From: Strobilurus pachycystidiatus
Taxonomy: Eukaryota > Basidiomycota > Agaricomycetes > Agaricales > Physalacriaceae
Reading direction: 5' to 3'
DNA: 64,000 nt
Assembly: GCA_019915135.1 (NCBI GenBank)
Contig: JAHLMK010000005.1
Span: forward strand, 2,604,001 to 2,668,000
Shown here: positions 1 to 11,504 of the stretch, piece after piece
How positions within the stretch are numbered: the first letter of the stretch is position 1
Layout of the letters: every line of letters starts with the position of its first letter
Notes under the pieces: generated by a model
What the model was told of the DNA's origin: nothing
The model's database searches: none
Seen by the model: the letters and a program-made list of their open reading frames with translations, nothing else
Position numbers and translations under genes: made by a program

Positions 1-1368
1 CGTCACGGTGGAGGGGGATGCGCGGGTTACTTTTGTCGCGCTCATCCAGGACGAAGTCGTCTTCTTCTTTGTCGCTGGCTTCGGCGTCCTCGGAGTCGCG
101 TTTGTCGAACTTGCGTTTCTGGGCGCCACCGGTAGTGGCACGCGCGACTGAAGTCTTCCTGGCAGGTTCGACGTCTTTGTCCTTGGGTTCCACCTTCACG
201 GCAACGGCCCTCGGCCTTGTTGAGGCGTCAGCAAACGTTAGGGGCGCGATGGTGCGGCGGACGTACTTGGTGGTTGACTTGGGACCGCCCTTGCTTGCCG
301 CGACGTACGGTTTGCGCTTGGGAGGTTCCAGCTCAGGCTGGGGCGTGGGTTCGTGGTGCGAAGAGGGTGCCGGAGACGGGACTCGCGAGTCGCGGGGACT
401 GGGCGACGCCTCCTGCGCGAGCTGCTGTAGCGTGGGGCGCGGGGTTCCTTCGTCGTCGACCTTGCTGTCGAGACTCGGCGTCTCCTCGCGCTGGTAGTCG
501 CTAATCCCAAGCTCGGTTATCGAGCTCTCGATTAGGTCGTCCATGGCCTTGTAAAAGGACCCCTCGATGGGCGTGTCGTCGCGATGTTTGCGCATTTCCA
601 CGAGAAGCACCCCCCAGAACGCGTTCGCTCGGTCCTGGTCAGGTATGAAGTTCCAGAGGTGATCTAACTCCAGAAAACAACGCTGGGCGTCGTCTTCCGA
701 GAGTCGGATCGCAAGCTCTGGGGCGATGCGGTCGTTACCCAAGAAAGTGGTCTCGTATGGGGGGTTGACTTGTTTCTTGTAGGCCTTGGTGGTGCCCCAC
801 GCTGCGCTGAGCGCCATCTCGACGCGTTCCAGCGTTGTTCGTTTTCCGGCGGGAACTGCTTCGAGCGCGTCCTGGAAGGTCAGCCAGAATACTCCGTTTC
901 GAAGATATCCTTTGTAACCGGCGTCCTGTAGGATATCGCGCGTCGCTGACGGTTTGTTGTCTAGCGACTCGGCCAGACGCAGACTGATGCCCGCGTCCAG
1001 CTCCTGAGGTACGGTCCTGTTTGTAAGGAAGCCACTGTAGTTAAACAGAGGGCGAGTCATCTTGACGTGGTCCGGCCTAGCTTCGCAGGCGATGAGTGGG
1101 AGCTAGCGCGAGGAGCGGCGGTGGTAAGTCTTTTCGTATTTCTACGCGTCTTTGGCCTTTACTCACCTGTTCCTGTGCTTGCGCCTCTTTTTCCTCTTCC
1201 TCCTGAGCTGCGGGAGGCTCCTGATGTCCTTGGGGCGACGTTGGCGGCGGCGGCGGCGACTGCTCCTTTTGGTAAGTTAGTTCGCATGCCGCCCTGCCGG
1301 TGATCGTGTTGGTTGCTTACCTTCACGTCCTCCTTGGGCTCGGTATCCTGGGGCGAGCTTGTTGGCAT
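1..1368 (-). CDS. Unknown three-exon gene, 3' part outside the window
   Basis: I do not recognise the family. Exons are 1368-1321, 1265-1167 and 1102 to the left edge. Introns are 55 and 64 nt with GTAAGC/AAAAG and GTGAGT/GCTAG borders, and all joins are in phase. The start ATG at 1368 opens an acidic, Pro/Gln/Glu-rich N-terminus of about 50 residues. Exon 3 then stays open for all 1102 nt: a compact segment with FNYSGFLTNRT and WLTFQDALEAV, followed by a charged, probably disordered Ser/Pro/Lys/Glu tail with the basic stretch QKRKFDKRD that could be a nuclear signal. Codons are GC rich, unlike the neighbouring retrotransposon. It lies downstream of the integrase on the same strand, so it could be a host gene or an extra ORF of the element. 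The splice pattern favours a host gene. Confidence 0.6.
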
Positions 1369-1706
1369 TGTCGTGGTGGTGGTTCGGTGAGTGGTGCTTC
1401 CTTTTTGCGCTTACCACGTCACCTTACGGCTTCATCACCTTTAAGCTTTCTTGGTTCGCACCCCGCCACTTCCCTGATGCCTCGTGCCTTGTCTTGCTTC
1501 TCTATTCTGTCCTTAGTTCACAGCTACCTTAGCTACTATTGTAGCCAGCTGGGCACAGAATGAGTTTTAAATAAAATTTTTATAGTCCTTGAATAAATGG
1601 ACCGATGTCCCTCTATTCTCTCTTTACTTTTCTGATGACGTCCCCGTCATCTGGTATGGTACCTTAGCTTCCTTTGAAGCTGTAGTTCATTCTTGGGTGC
1701 TCAAGG

Positions 1707-4700
1707 TCACGTAGTTCTGGCAAGGACATCTAAGGTCTTCGTGATCGGTTTACTTATGAAGTGTAGCCGATCAAAAAACTGTTTCCCAAGGTCTATAGGA
1801 TCTCGTCGCGATACAAAAGGTATTACACGGAACTGAGCTATCTTGTCCTTGTAGATTGTCCCGTCCAACTCGCAGACCACATAGTTTCCTGCCGAGGTCC
1901 TCGTTACTACCGCGTAAGGTCCCATAAACCTTTCCTTGAACTTCGCATTCATTTCTGATTCAATCCTAGTGTTCCTTACTAGTACTAGTTCACCAGTTTT
2001 GAATTTGTAGCGAGGGATACTGTTCCGGAAGTCCTCTAGGAACTTTGCCGCGGCCTTCTGTTTATTTAGAAGGACCTTTGACCTTAGCTTGACAGTATCT
2101 TCTTTGTGCTTGATGAGCTGCCTAGCTCGGAAGGCAATAAGGTCCGAATGGGAGATCAATCCGTCTGGTGCTTCGACCAGCCAAGTCAATTCCTCCAGGT
2201 CCATTGGCATGATTGGTTCACAACCGGTTACTGCCTGGAACGCTGAAGTACCTAGACTTCTCTTTATGGTAATGCGCTCCGCCCAAAGGACCTCATGTAG
2301 GAACTCTGGCCATTGCTCGGGTTTACCCCTGCATACCTTGAAGAGAGATTGACGGATATCCCAGTGTCCTCGTTCAACCTTTCCGTTGGCTTGCTTATTG
2401 TACGCCGTGATCAAGATACCTGTAATACCATATTTCTGTTCAATATGTACTAAGGCCTTCTTGATTGCTGGCCCATTGTCGGTTACAATTTCCTTGATAC
2501 AACCCCACCTGCACAGAATGTCCTCGAAGATCCATTCTCCCAGCGACTCGGCGGTCTCTTCCTTGAGAGCCCTTGCCTCTGGCCAACTTGTTAATCCACA
2601 CCTTGCTACGGTCACAGCATTGAAGCCGGCCCATTTTGAAGGTCGTTTCTTTCGAATGGATTCCTCTCCTGCCTTAGGCATCCGGAAGGTGTCTATATAA
2701 GCCCTTTCGTAGATACCTGGAGTTGAAGTAATTGTTGGTGCAACCTTTATGTTACGTTTCTGGCGTTTCTGGCATAGTACACAGGTCCTTACATACCATC
2801 GTATGTCGGCCTCCATACCTGGCCACCAGAATCGCTTCATGATGAGTTGTAATACGGAATATTGTCCTTTATGTCCTGCCCGGTCGTGTAGAGCTTTACA
2901 AACCGGGATTTGTTCCTTTGGAAGTAGCACTCGACGGGGGTGGGAGTCCGAATGTGTTCGGTATAACCTTTCATGCTGGACAAAGAAGTCTTTGCTCCAT
3001 TTCTCCAAGTCTTCGTCCTCAAGTACATCTTCCGATTGTAAGTAAGGTTGAAGTTTGGGCAAATAGGTCTCCCACAACCGCTCCCTTTTGCTCTTATTGA
3101 GCTCCGGGAACTCCGTGATATGCATCCAGCCTTCGATATCCTTAACATTGACTAGTCCCGAAGTCCTTACCGCTTTAGAAACCTTTATATGGTCTGGTAA
3201 AGGACTCCGTACTATTTCCTGGAAATAGCCTCCCCTACTGTTGATGTCATTCCTGAATGTGTCAAAGTCTAACGGCTGCTCCTCTATAGGCAGACCTTTA
3301 GGCTCCTGGTACTCAAAGGTATTGACCTCGTCATCCTCTATGTTTATGTGAGGTCTGGGTACTACTATATCATGCTCTGAAGCTGGATGGCGACTTAAAC
3401 CATCCGGGCCATGAACCTTTCCTGGTACGTGTACAAGCGTGAAGTGATACATCAAGATCTCCTCAGCCCACCTTTGCAGGTTTGCGTTCGCTAAGGAGTC
3501 TACGTTGGATAACATGCCCTTGATGTATTTTGCATCTACTTCAATTTCTAGCTTTCTACAACCTAGAAGGTAGTACTTGCACGCGGACAGAGCTCTGAAG
3601 AGCCCGAATAGTTCTCGCTTGGCTTGCGAGTACCTTGCCTCTCTTTCGTTCAATGTCAGAGACATGAACTTGGCAAAGTATCGTTTCTTAGGGTCCTTGG
3701 GATCTACCTGGGACAGATAGAAACCTACTGCCTGGTAAGAGGTGTCTACCGACAGCGTGATTGGCGTGGACCATTCATAATTCAGTGGTTTCAGCATCGG
3801 ACAAGTTCGTATGGCTTCCTTTAAGGTATCCATACTTTCCTGCTCCTCGTCTGTCCATCTGAACTTGGTAATGTCTTTGGTTAACCTGGTCAAAGGTAAC
3901 GCCTTCTTAGAGTAGTCCTTTACGAATGCTCTGAAGATTCCAGCTGTTCCTAAGAACGAACGGACTTCCGTGAGCGCTTTACAAGGGGGCCAATCCGAGA
4001 TCACCTTAACGCGATCTTCAGCTGGCTTTCTACCTTCGTAGGTACAGACATGTCCCACTACCACAATTTCTTCTGCACAAATGATAGCCTTGTGACCAGA
4101 AAAGGTCCCTCCGGCATGTTTCATTCGTTGTATGATTCTGTTCATGTTCACAAGGTGTTCCCAAACGAAACGCCTTACTTCAGGATGACCTGGAAGCGTT
4201 TCGTAGGTACCATCAGCTTGTTCATATCGCGTGGCGGGCCCGCGGACGGGCACATCGTCAATATAAGGTCTGGTGAAGGCTGGTATTTCATCCTTGAGAA
4301 TCGTTGTAACATCGTCATGAAAGATAGGTACTGAATTAGTCCAGCCCATTGGTAAGGTCTTTAACCTTAACGCTCCGTAAGGTGTCGAGAAGGTGGTCAT
4401 ATCGCGAGACGCGGTGGCAAGGAGCCGTTCGTCATATCCAACAAACAGGTCCAAGGTCCCTCCACAACTTCGTCCTGCAAAGGACTCCGCTAGTTCCTCC
4501 GTGGCTGGAGGTAACCCTGAGTGCGCAATGGTCACCGCATTGAGTGGTTCCAGACTATGCACTAGGCGAAGTTTCTTTCCATCCTTCTTAACAACACAAA
4601 ACCACCTGGAGCGGTATGAGGAGTTCGAAGGCTCATACACGCCCGAGTCTAGTTTGTGTTTGATAATCTTACAGACTTCATCGTAGATTCCGGGTGGAAT

Positions 4701-5024
4701 TGGTATATTCCTTAACACCCAAGGTGTGTGTGGTATTACCGGGATATCCACTGGTGGAAAGAACTCTGGTTTGAAGTGTCCTTTCTCAGATTCTTCCCAG
4801 GCAAAGCCCTCGTTCTGGTTACAGAAGATGGAGTCTATAATCCGTCTTTCTGCATCCGTTAGGAAGTCCCCGACGTGGTCGGCTTGTATCTGTTCCCTCC
4901 TTTCGGCAGTATACCTACCTGTGGGTACGAAGGGTGGTGGATCAGGTACTAATTCAGGCATCCCAGCTAGTGGGTCTCCATGAATGTGGCGCTTGATCCT
5001 GAATTTCTTCAGGTAAGGTTCCAA
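1707..5024 (-). pseudogene. Gypsy pol: reverse transcriptase, RNase H, integrase
   Basis: Open for about 1100 codons. Reverse transcriptase carries SRWFCVVKKDGKKLRLVHS and the catalytic box PYIDDVPV (YxDD form). RNase H follows with a LSVDTSYQAVGFYLSQ core. The integrase has an HHCC zinc motif (HDRAGHKG, then CVLCQKR) and DDE residues in AYIDTF, VTDNGPAIKK and KVERGHWD. The end carries a GPYAVVTRTSAGNYVV module typical of Gypsy integrase tails. I see no chromodomain. The 5' end is out of frame with the preceding frame (4954-5553), which encodes the region joining protease to RT. The catalytic residues look intact, but the polyprotein is broken upstream. Confidence 0.85.
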
Positions 5025-5553
5025 GGTGAGCTTTGGTTTTCAAGGCCACTGGCTTGTACTTCTTTCCTACAAATACACCCCTCTTAGGGATCTGACTTTC
5101 CAACCTTAGGAACTCCTGTTGGGCCTCCGCCATGTAATCCTTTGGTAAGGTTACCGACAAGCCCGTGAAGACCTGTTCTAGCTCCTTTGGTACCCCGTAA
5201 AAGAGATTCAAAGTCGCAGTGGCGTAGGACTTAAGTTCTTCTTGGTCTTCCGCAATCTGGTTGATATTGAATACCTTGCGAAAGCCTTGAGTCTTGGTTG
5301 GGACCTTTAATAGTCCCGTAGGTGTCACCATATGTTCTGGGACAGTCATGTGTGTCGATGCTGGGTGCATCGATGCATGCATAAAGGCGTGTTGTTTCCT
5401 TAACCTTTTGGCTGCCTGATGAACCCTATTGGGTGACTTCTTCATGTATAGGGACGTTAAGTCCCCTTCCCCGAAGGTCTCCCTGTTATCACCAGGTATC
5501 CAACTTTGCTTTACTTCGATGTTTCCTTCTGGTGACCTTTCAAGGATCAACAC
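4954..5553 (-). pseudogene. Gypsy polyprotein linker between protease and RT, frame-shifted
   Basis: This frame continues the protease frame after a shift near 5590: residues REPKDVGNSYEE become readable only by changing frame. It runs into the RT frame after a second shift near 5030, where KTKAHL changes to EPYLKKF. It has no recognisable catalytic motif and matches the low-complexity spacer that usually precedes RT in these elements. I treat it as part of one broken pol gene and not as a separate protein. Confidence 0.6.
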
Positions 5554-5573
5554 GGCTTCTTCATAGGAATTTC

Positions 5574-6746
5574 CTACGTCCTTAGGTTCCCGTGAAAACC
5601 CGTTTGTCCCCCTGGAATCATATGTCTTGGGATCTGTCCTCGACGGTAAGAAGGTAGCGATAACTTCTTCCCATTGGTGTTATCCGTAAGGGTTCCGATT
5701 GCGTTCCCGTTGGGAAGGTTGGTGATGACCAGGTTTGAAACGATCTCGAAAGGTCGTCCCAGTAGGACCTCATAGGCGGGATCCTGCAACACATGCAGCT
5801 GAAGGTAATAGACAATACCTTCAAAGTCAAAAGGTATGTTACGAGCCAATCCCAAGGTACTGGTTCGTCCCTTGTCCGCACTTTCCATTGTAATGGTGAA
5901 AGTGGGATCGTAGGCTATTCCTAATTCCAAAGCTGCCTTGAGCGAAATGGAGGCGATCTGCGACCCACCATCCACTAAACTCTCCTTTTTACCATTCTTG
6001 TTGATCAAGGGCCAAAAGGTTCGTAGATCTGCATTTTCCGGCGCCATATTGCCACTTATCATTTGAAAGGGACCAGTATAGTGACCTCCGGAAAGGTTTA
6101 CAAACTGTTCTACCGCATCGTGGACTACAATCCCACCAATAGGTAAATCACCTTGCTCATGAAAGTTGACTGAATATAGCTCGGGTTGGAAGTGATCTTG
6201 GACCGTATCAGCCACTACTTCCGTCTTGAATACAGCCACAGGCGTGTTACGTTTCCTGATGAAGTCCGAAATGCTCTGCTGCCAAGGGGGGTTGGTAGCT
6301 AGTAGCGCTTCGGGTAACAAGAACTTCCAGGCTTCACGCCAACTGGGATTCTTGTGCAAGAGTTCTTCTGCCAGGCTACGGCGTTGGAAACTCTTGACCT
6401 TAGGTTCCTTAGGTTGAACCTTTGGTTGGTTCTTTTCTGGCAGAGTTGAATCTGCTTTTGGTTGCGGCACCGGGTCTGGCTCTTCCATCGCCAGGACTTC
6501 GTCAAGAAGGTCCTGGTCAACAGGTTCTACTTCTTGAGTGACTTCCGGCTTGGAGAATGATACCTTAGGCGGCGCTGCTTTTGGAATGACCACGGACACC
6601 CGGTCCTTAGGCCATGAGGTTACCTTCTTTTGTGGAGTTGAATCCAAAGGTGCACTAGGTGCTTTTGTACTCTGACGAGTTTGACGAGTTTCTACAGTGA
6701 ACTGGCTCTCCGGAGGAGTATGTGCTAACTGCACTCCTTCCTTCAT
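5574..6746 (-). pseudogene. Gypsy protease region
   Basis: The frame starts with ATG overlapping the gag stop as ATGA. The N-terminal half is charged and Pro/Lys rich. The retropepsin-like core follows, with SLVDGGSQIASISL as the active-site loop and VLLGRPF as the flap-distal motif. The active site reads D-G-G instead of the usual D-S/T-G, a variant I cannot judge functionally. The frame ends at 5574 through a shift relative to the next segment. The ATGA arrangement would allow reinitiation after gag, but here it may simply be drift. Confidence 0.7.
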
Positions 6747-8215
6747 CGAGCCCTGCCGAAACCCTGATAGGCGTCGGGGGCAAACTCTTCTTCTTGGGTT
6801 GGGGTTTGAACATACATCGCGACCTCGGGTGCGAACTCATCTTCTTGAGATTGGAACGCTGATACCTTAGGTGCATTTTCTTGTTGAAAATTCTGAACTT
6901 GTTCCCACGGGCTGAGAGGCTGCTTGGGACTAACCCTTTGAATAGGTTGACTAGTAGTTCCATTCGTTACATGATATATGTTGGTACCGCCAGGCTTGTA
7001 GATATGACCATTGCTTTCGCACATTTCCTTTGTCGGACAATTTGCTACAATGTGTCCTAGCTCGCGACAGAAGTAGCACCTTCCATCGTTAACTACGAAC
7101 TTGTTTCCTGGGAACGCGCCCGGAGGAGCTTTGTAGAGTCCGTTCGGTAAGTTGGTCGGGACTGAAACACCTTGAGCAGGTGTTTGTAGATAAACCGGCG
7201 AGGCTTCTTGTACAAAACCTTGTGTGCGGAGTCCTTGCGGACCTCCACGCTGTAAGGTATGGAGAAGTTCTGCCATCATCTTCTGATCAGCCTTGCGAGC
7301 CTCTTCGCGTTCCTTTTCTCCTTTCTGGATAATATCCTGAAGGCTAGCTACCCTATTCAGGTATTCATCCAACTCCTCTGTCTTGATTCGGGTGGTAGAG
7401 GCGGGAATAAGTTCTCTGTTATAAGGACTATCCTTCGCACTCTTGCTCATCCATTTATCGGTCAAGAAGTAGTTGGAGATTGCTGCCTCGACCTCTGACA
7501 ACGTGAAGTCATAGGTGGGGGTTGTCCCGGCTGTTGCATTAGCTTTCGCATCGCGCCTGAGGTCCCCAAGGACATTATGCCAAACTCCCTCTGTGATAGA
7601 GGACTTGATATCTTCTATAGCACCCTTATTGGTAAGTTCTCCCGACGTGATAAGATGTCCCATGATATGGAGCACTTCGCGCTGAAAGCTTTCCCATTTT
7701 TGCTTGTTGGCTATGGGCCTAGCCAGGTACGGGTCCAAGGCATCCTTTAGGTCGACCGGGACGTACGTAGGATCGTTCTTTCCCTTTGAGTATGAGGAAA
7801 GAACTGATTCTTGGAAGTCCGCCCAGACACCTTTCAGATAGTCTGGGTTTTTGTGCCACCTTAGGCGTTGTTCGTGGCCGGCGTATAGCGCGGCTACTTC
7901 CAACTTAGTACCTTGTTCGGCGATTCCTGTCTGGTCAAAGATCCAGTTGCACATCGTGAAGAACTCCCTCACATCATCGCCGGAGTGTCCCTTGAATTTG
8001 GGAGCATCCCTTGAGAATGGTATCGGAATCTTCTTGCCTTGGATCTCTTTCTTAGCTTCAGCACTAAGCTCCTCGGAAGGTACAATTGCTCGTACTGCCA
8101 TTACTGGAACTGGTATCGTGTTTTGGGTAGACGTGTTAAAGTCAATGAAGGGGGTAATAGGTTCTGGACTTTCGGGGTCTTCAAGGTCAGTCAAAGGACT
8201 TCCGAAAGGTGTCAC
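6743..8215 (-). CDS. Gypsy gag (capsid/nucleocapsid)
   Basis: The middle of the protein is the retrotransposon gag capsid type (IPFSRDAPKFKGHSGDDVREF; LRWHKNPDYLKGVWADF). The C-terminal part has one CCHC zinc knuckle, CYFCRELGHIVANC (C-x2-C-x4-H-x4-C). The frame stays open upstream to about 8609 without an ATG. The codon at 8215 is GTG, and the first clear ATG is internal (MAVRAIVPSEE, near 8100). The start is therefore uncertain, or the original start codon is lost. The stop overlaps the start of the protease frame. Confidence 0.75.
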   Translation of the reverse strand: MTPFGSPLTDLEDPESPEPITPFIDFNTSTQNTIPVPVMAVRAIVPSEELSAEAKKEIQGKKIPIPFSRDAPKFKGHSGDDVREFFTMCNWIFDQTGIAEQGTKLEVAALYAGHEQRLRWHKNPDYLKGVWADFQESVLSSYSKGKNDPTYVPVDLKDALDPYLARPIANKQKWESFQREVLHIMGHLITSGELTNKGAIEDIKSSITEGVWHNVLGDLRRDAKANATAGTTPTYDFTLSEVEAAISNYFLTDKWMSKSAKDSPYNRELIPASTTRIKTEELDEYLNRVASLQDIIQKGEKEREEARKADQKMMAELLHTLQRGGPQGLRTQGFVQEASPVYLQTPAQGVSVPTNLPNGLYKAPPGAFPGNKFVVNDGRCYFCRELGHIVANCPTKEMCESNGHIYKPGGTNIYHVTNGTTSQPIQRVSPKQPLSPWEQVQNFQQENAPKVSAFQSQEDEFAPEVAMYVQTPTQEEEFAPDAYQGFGRAR

Positions 8216-8639
8216 AAATGCGGGACTAGGTGAAGTTCTAGAGTCCGAATGTCTTCGGATACTGGTTGGAGTTCTCGAAGGTGATTCAGGATCTGAAGAA
8301 GATCTGATCCTAGAGGCAGTAGGTGTTGAAGGTGGTACTTGCGTACGTTTCTTCTTTTGGTTCTTGGGAGTAGTCGGGTCTGCAAAGCGTCGCTGTGCTT
8401 GAGCTACTTCACTAGGTAAACCGTTGTAAAGTGAGCCGGCGATTGGGCGATTGCTTCTTAGGCGACTAGTGATACCAGAGGTTGCTGGATTTGAAGATCC
8501 GGCAATAACTGGGTCTCCTTTTGGTGGTTGTGGATTTGCGCAGTTCTGGCTGTTGGTGTAACGACCAGAGTTCCTTGCAGCCAGTGTCTTTTGTTTATGG
8601 AGATTCCGATCTCAAGGTCAACTTAGAAGTCTCTTTCGA

Positions 8640-10660
8640 AATCAAAATTTACACCCCCTCGCGGTGGGCTCCAAAATATGATGTGCAAGTTCGGAATAGA
8701 CCTCTGAAAAAGATGCTATCGTCTAACCACACTATCAATCCTTATCACAACTAACACTCCTTGTAAGGGAGATGGGGTGCACAAAGGTTCGAGAGAACAA
8801 GGTGCTTTTGGGTAATGGAGAAATAGAGATGTATTCCGAATCGCTGTAGTTAAACTACGAGTTGTTTTTGGGGGTGTAGGGATTCTGATCGAAATGACAC
8901 AAGAAAACCTTGAAGTCGTAGGCCGAACCTCTTGACGTATGAAGACCTTTTAAACAGCGCGAGGCAATGTAGCTTCTACCTATCAAGTGCTCTGGTGTAC
9001 AAGGACTTTGTCTTGGGATCGTCAGGCCGCTACCGCAGGTTTTACGCCACTGGACTGCTAACGATAAGGACTCCTTCTTGCACTTAAACCAAACTTCTAG
9101 TGTCTTGTACCGGGACCAAAGGTTCCGAAAGGTGTCTCAGACGTTGACAACACTCGTTCAAACTCGACTTATTCCTCAAAAGGGAGTACTTCACGAAAGA
9201 GCGTGAGTGCAGGGCAGAACCACTTGCAAACCGGCCTTCTTGCGAATACAAGGTTCTAACACCAAGTAGATTCGTTGGTACTTGACTTGGTACATCGGAA
9301 TAAGGTTCTTTCAAGTCTTTCAAGGAGTTTGGCAACACCTGATGTCTTTAAATCTTGGAAAGGTCTTTGGGGTCTTTGGGTACTTTGCAGAAATGAGTCG
9401 AAACTCGAGATAGATTCACTACAACGGCTGCGTCTGACTAGCGGCTACTGGAGGGGGCTCTAAGCTACGGAAATATGGGTCCTTTGGGCCCTTTTATACT
9501 ACTGGTGGGTTCCTACTGAGTAAGCATCTATTCTAGGATCGGATACATCGGACTTTCGAGTCATACAAGAGCTGGATTCTTATTGGCTATCCCTGGTCAA
9601 AACAACTGCGGACAGGCCGCTTGGTCCTTTAGCCATATACGCCACCTTGGCGGTATGGTACAATCCTTGTGCCCAGGAGATCAAGGTCCGATAAGGACTT
9701 CGATCCTTAGGTATCTTTATGTTGCAAGGTCCTACGGACACCTGCTTTCTTGTGAATAGGTTGGATGGAGATCGTTAAGAACGTCCTTTCGAGCGCAGAC
9801 ACTACGGGGGAGTGCTTTCTTAAAGTGGTAATACACCCTGCTTTTGGGGTGGTCCTTGATCGTGGATCATGATCGATCGGCATAGCGGAAGGCGTCGGTT
9901 CGGAGTCCTTGACAGCTCCGAAGATTGTTTCCCCAAAAGGGTTGTGACGTCCTTGAACTATTTCGGGACCTTCCAGGTCTTTGGGTTGAGGTGCGCAGGT
10001 CTTGGGTCGCTCGAACTGAACCGCCTGGAGACCTTTGGACCCTCCTTGGGTGCGAATGGTTATAGCACATCGTCTGTAGTACAAGGTACACGCAAAGGTA
10101 CGGGATCTTGAAAGGGATCCAACGCGCGGATAAGGATATTCGGATGAAGGTGATCGAAGGTTTCGATCGCGCCTGTCCTAAAGGACTTGTTAAGGCGCCT
10201 GGACCTTGTCCTGGAGGCTTGCCCGCGTCAAGGCAGTAACTCCTGCGTGCTCTATCCTAAGTACTTGACTGGAGGTTCCTAAGGTCTTTGGGCTGTTCAG
10301 GAATCGCAAAATTCCCCGTTTCTAGTACTGGAATAGTACCCTGCGTATCAACGGGATACCACCAATGAAAGCACACGTCCACTGTTGCATGGCATGTTGA
10401 CGGCGTACTCAGTGACGCAAGGACAATTCTGTGGCAAGAGGATAGTGGAGAGGGAGGAGAGAATGACGAGTAAGAGTACAATTCAGCAGAGAGTGAAGCG
10501 TACAATGAGAGAGGGCCCCTTGGAGAGCAATTCCCCAATGGCAGAGGCAAGATGCCAAAGGGTACTGCAAAGGAATATACAATAGCGCAGATGCAATAAT
10601 GTCCAGCTCTGAAGTACATAGGTGAATGTACTTCAACTTATATACCATTCTAGTGTCCCA
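8640..10660 (-). mobile_element. Probable 5' LTR/leader of the Gypsy element
   Basis: This 2 kb shows no credible gene. On the minus strand it starts with a TATATAAG box (10637-10644) and leads straight into the gag frame. Its base composition, rich in AAGGTC/AGGACTT words, matches the element and not the flanking host genes. The candidate primer-binding site (about 8650-8674) would mark the inner LTR end. I could not find the outer terminus or a matching 3' LTR, so the LTR/leader division is a guess. Confidence 0.4.
10637..10644 (-). promoter_or_regulatory. TATA box of the Gypsy 5' region
   Basis: TATATAAG read on the minus strand, about 2 kb before gag, with a cluster of TGAGTCA sites directly upstream (10675-10938). 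The position fits a U3 promoter. Confidence 0.5.
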
Positions 10661-10674
10661 AATTGATTACTGAC

Positions 10675-10938
10675 TGAGTCAGAGCTCCCACTGTGTCAGA
10701 TGCGAAGAAAGACACTTAATCCACTGTTTCAAGGGGAGACGCCCGATGGCGGGCTGTCATTGGTCGGGAGGGCGGGAATGGCAGGAGCATGCGTTCATGC
10801 ACCTAAGTATAGACTTGGCTTGAGTCATAGGCTGCCAAGAAGTTCCTGGGATGACTCCAGAGACTTCTGAATGAGTCAGAGCGGGTAAAGGGCGGGATTT
10901 CGCCACTCCACATACTGCAGCAACTCCTGAGTGAGTCA
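10675..10938. promoter_or_regulatory. Cluster of four TGAGTCA bZIP-type sites
   Basis: TGAGTCA occurs at 10675-10681, 10821-10827, 10872-10878 and 10932-10938. Three copies sit in a longer shared context ending GAGTCAGAGC, so they are a small dispersed repeat. TGA(G/C)TCA is the classic Gcn4/CPC1/AP-1 binding site. The cluster lies upstream of the minus-strand TATA box, where activator sites of an LTR would be expected. Binding is inferred from the motif only. Confidence 0.5.
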
Positions 10939-11500
10939 GAGCGCCCAATGCGGCGGGATAACGTTCTGGAGGTGCCCTGAACCTTCTGGGACCTTCTTCA
11001 TGGTTCTACAACCTTCTCCTGCGGTCCAGAGGCTCTCCAAGCGTTGAGTGTTGGTGTTGTGACTTTTCCTTCAATAGATGACAGGACCGATGATAATACC
11101 TATAAGAGGTTAGGATAGAATTTTCACCTTTGTGCAGAATTTGTCCACATTTTTTTGGCGGTTATGCCGCCAGATATGTTCGCATTTTGGGCTGACACGA
11201 TCCTATCAGGCGCAAAATATCCTGATTTAGACATTTTTTGCCCGCCTGGAGCGTGACCACGTGCTCCCGTCCATCGTTTGCCCAAAATAGTATGCTTCAG
11301 CCTCACTCATTGATACTCATCCCTGAATGTTATCCGCATGTTGGGCTGACCTTGGGATCTCCGGGTCCCATTTGTCCGCATTCTGGGCCAACATTTTGGT
11401 CCAAAAGTCAAAAATTTGTCCGCATTTCCATTCTGACCTCTTACAAGCATTATCATCGGTCCTTAAATGACTCCACGAGTCTCTAGAGCGATTCTTGGTA
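10939..11500. other. Intergenic, no gene seen
   Basis: I find no coding region. The recurring words TGTCCGCATT and TTGGGCTGAC (11150-11430, both strands) suggest remnants of an older repeat. Confidence 0.4.
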
Positions 11501-11504
11501 GTGG

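Larger units (their letters stand above)
1707..8609 (-). mobile_element. Ty3/Gypsy LTR retrotransposon, internal region, decayed
   Basis: Minus-strand gag, protease, reverse transcriptase/RNase H and integrase follow in the Ty3/Gypsy order, with integrase after RNase H. The coding region is split into four open frames. Gag and protease meet at an ATGA overlap (6743-6746). The frame changes near 5590 and again near 5030 without any start-codon context, which points to frameshift mutations. A candidate primer-binding site starting TGGAGCCCACC reads on the minus strand at about 8650-8674, so the 5' LTR should begin just right of there. No matching 3' LTR was found to the left of 1707. The copy is therefore either truncated or has its 3' LTR beyond the window. 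Confidence 0.85.

Noticed and set aside
1370..1706. Search for a 3' LTR of the Gypsy element
   Set aside because: No similarity to the sequence right of the primer-binding site was found by eye.
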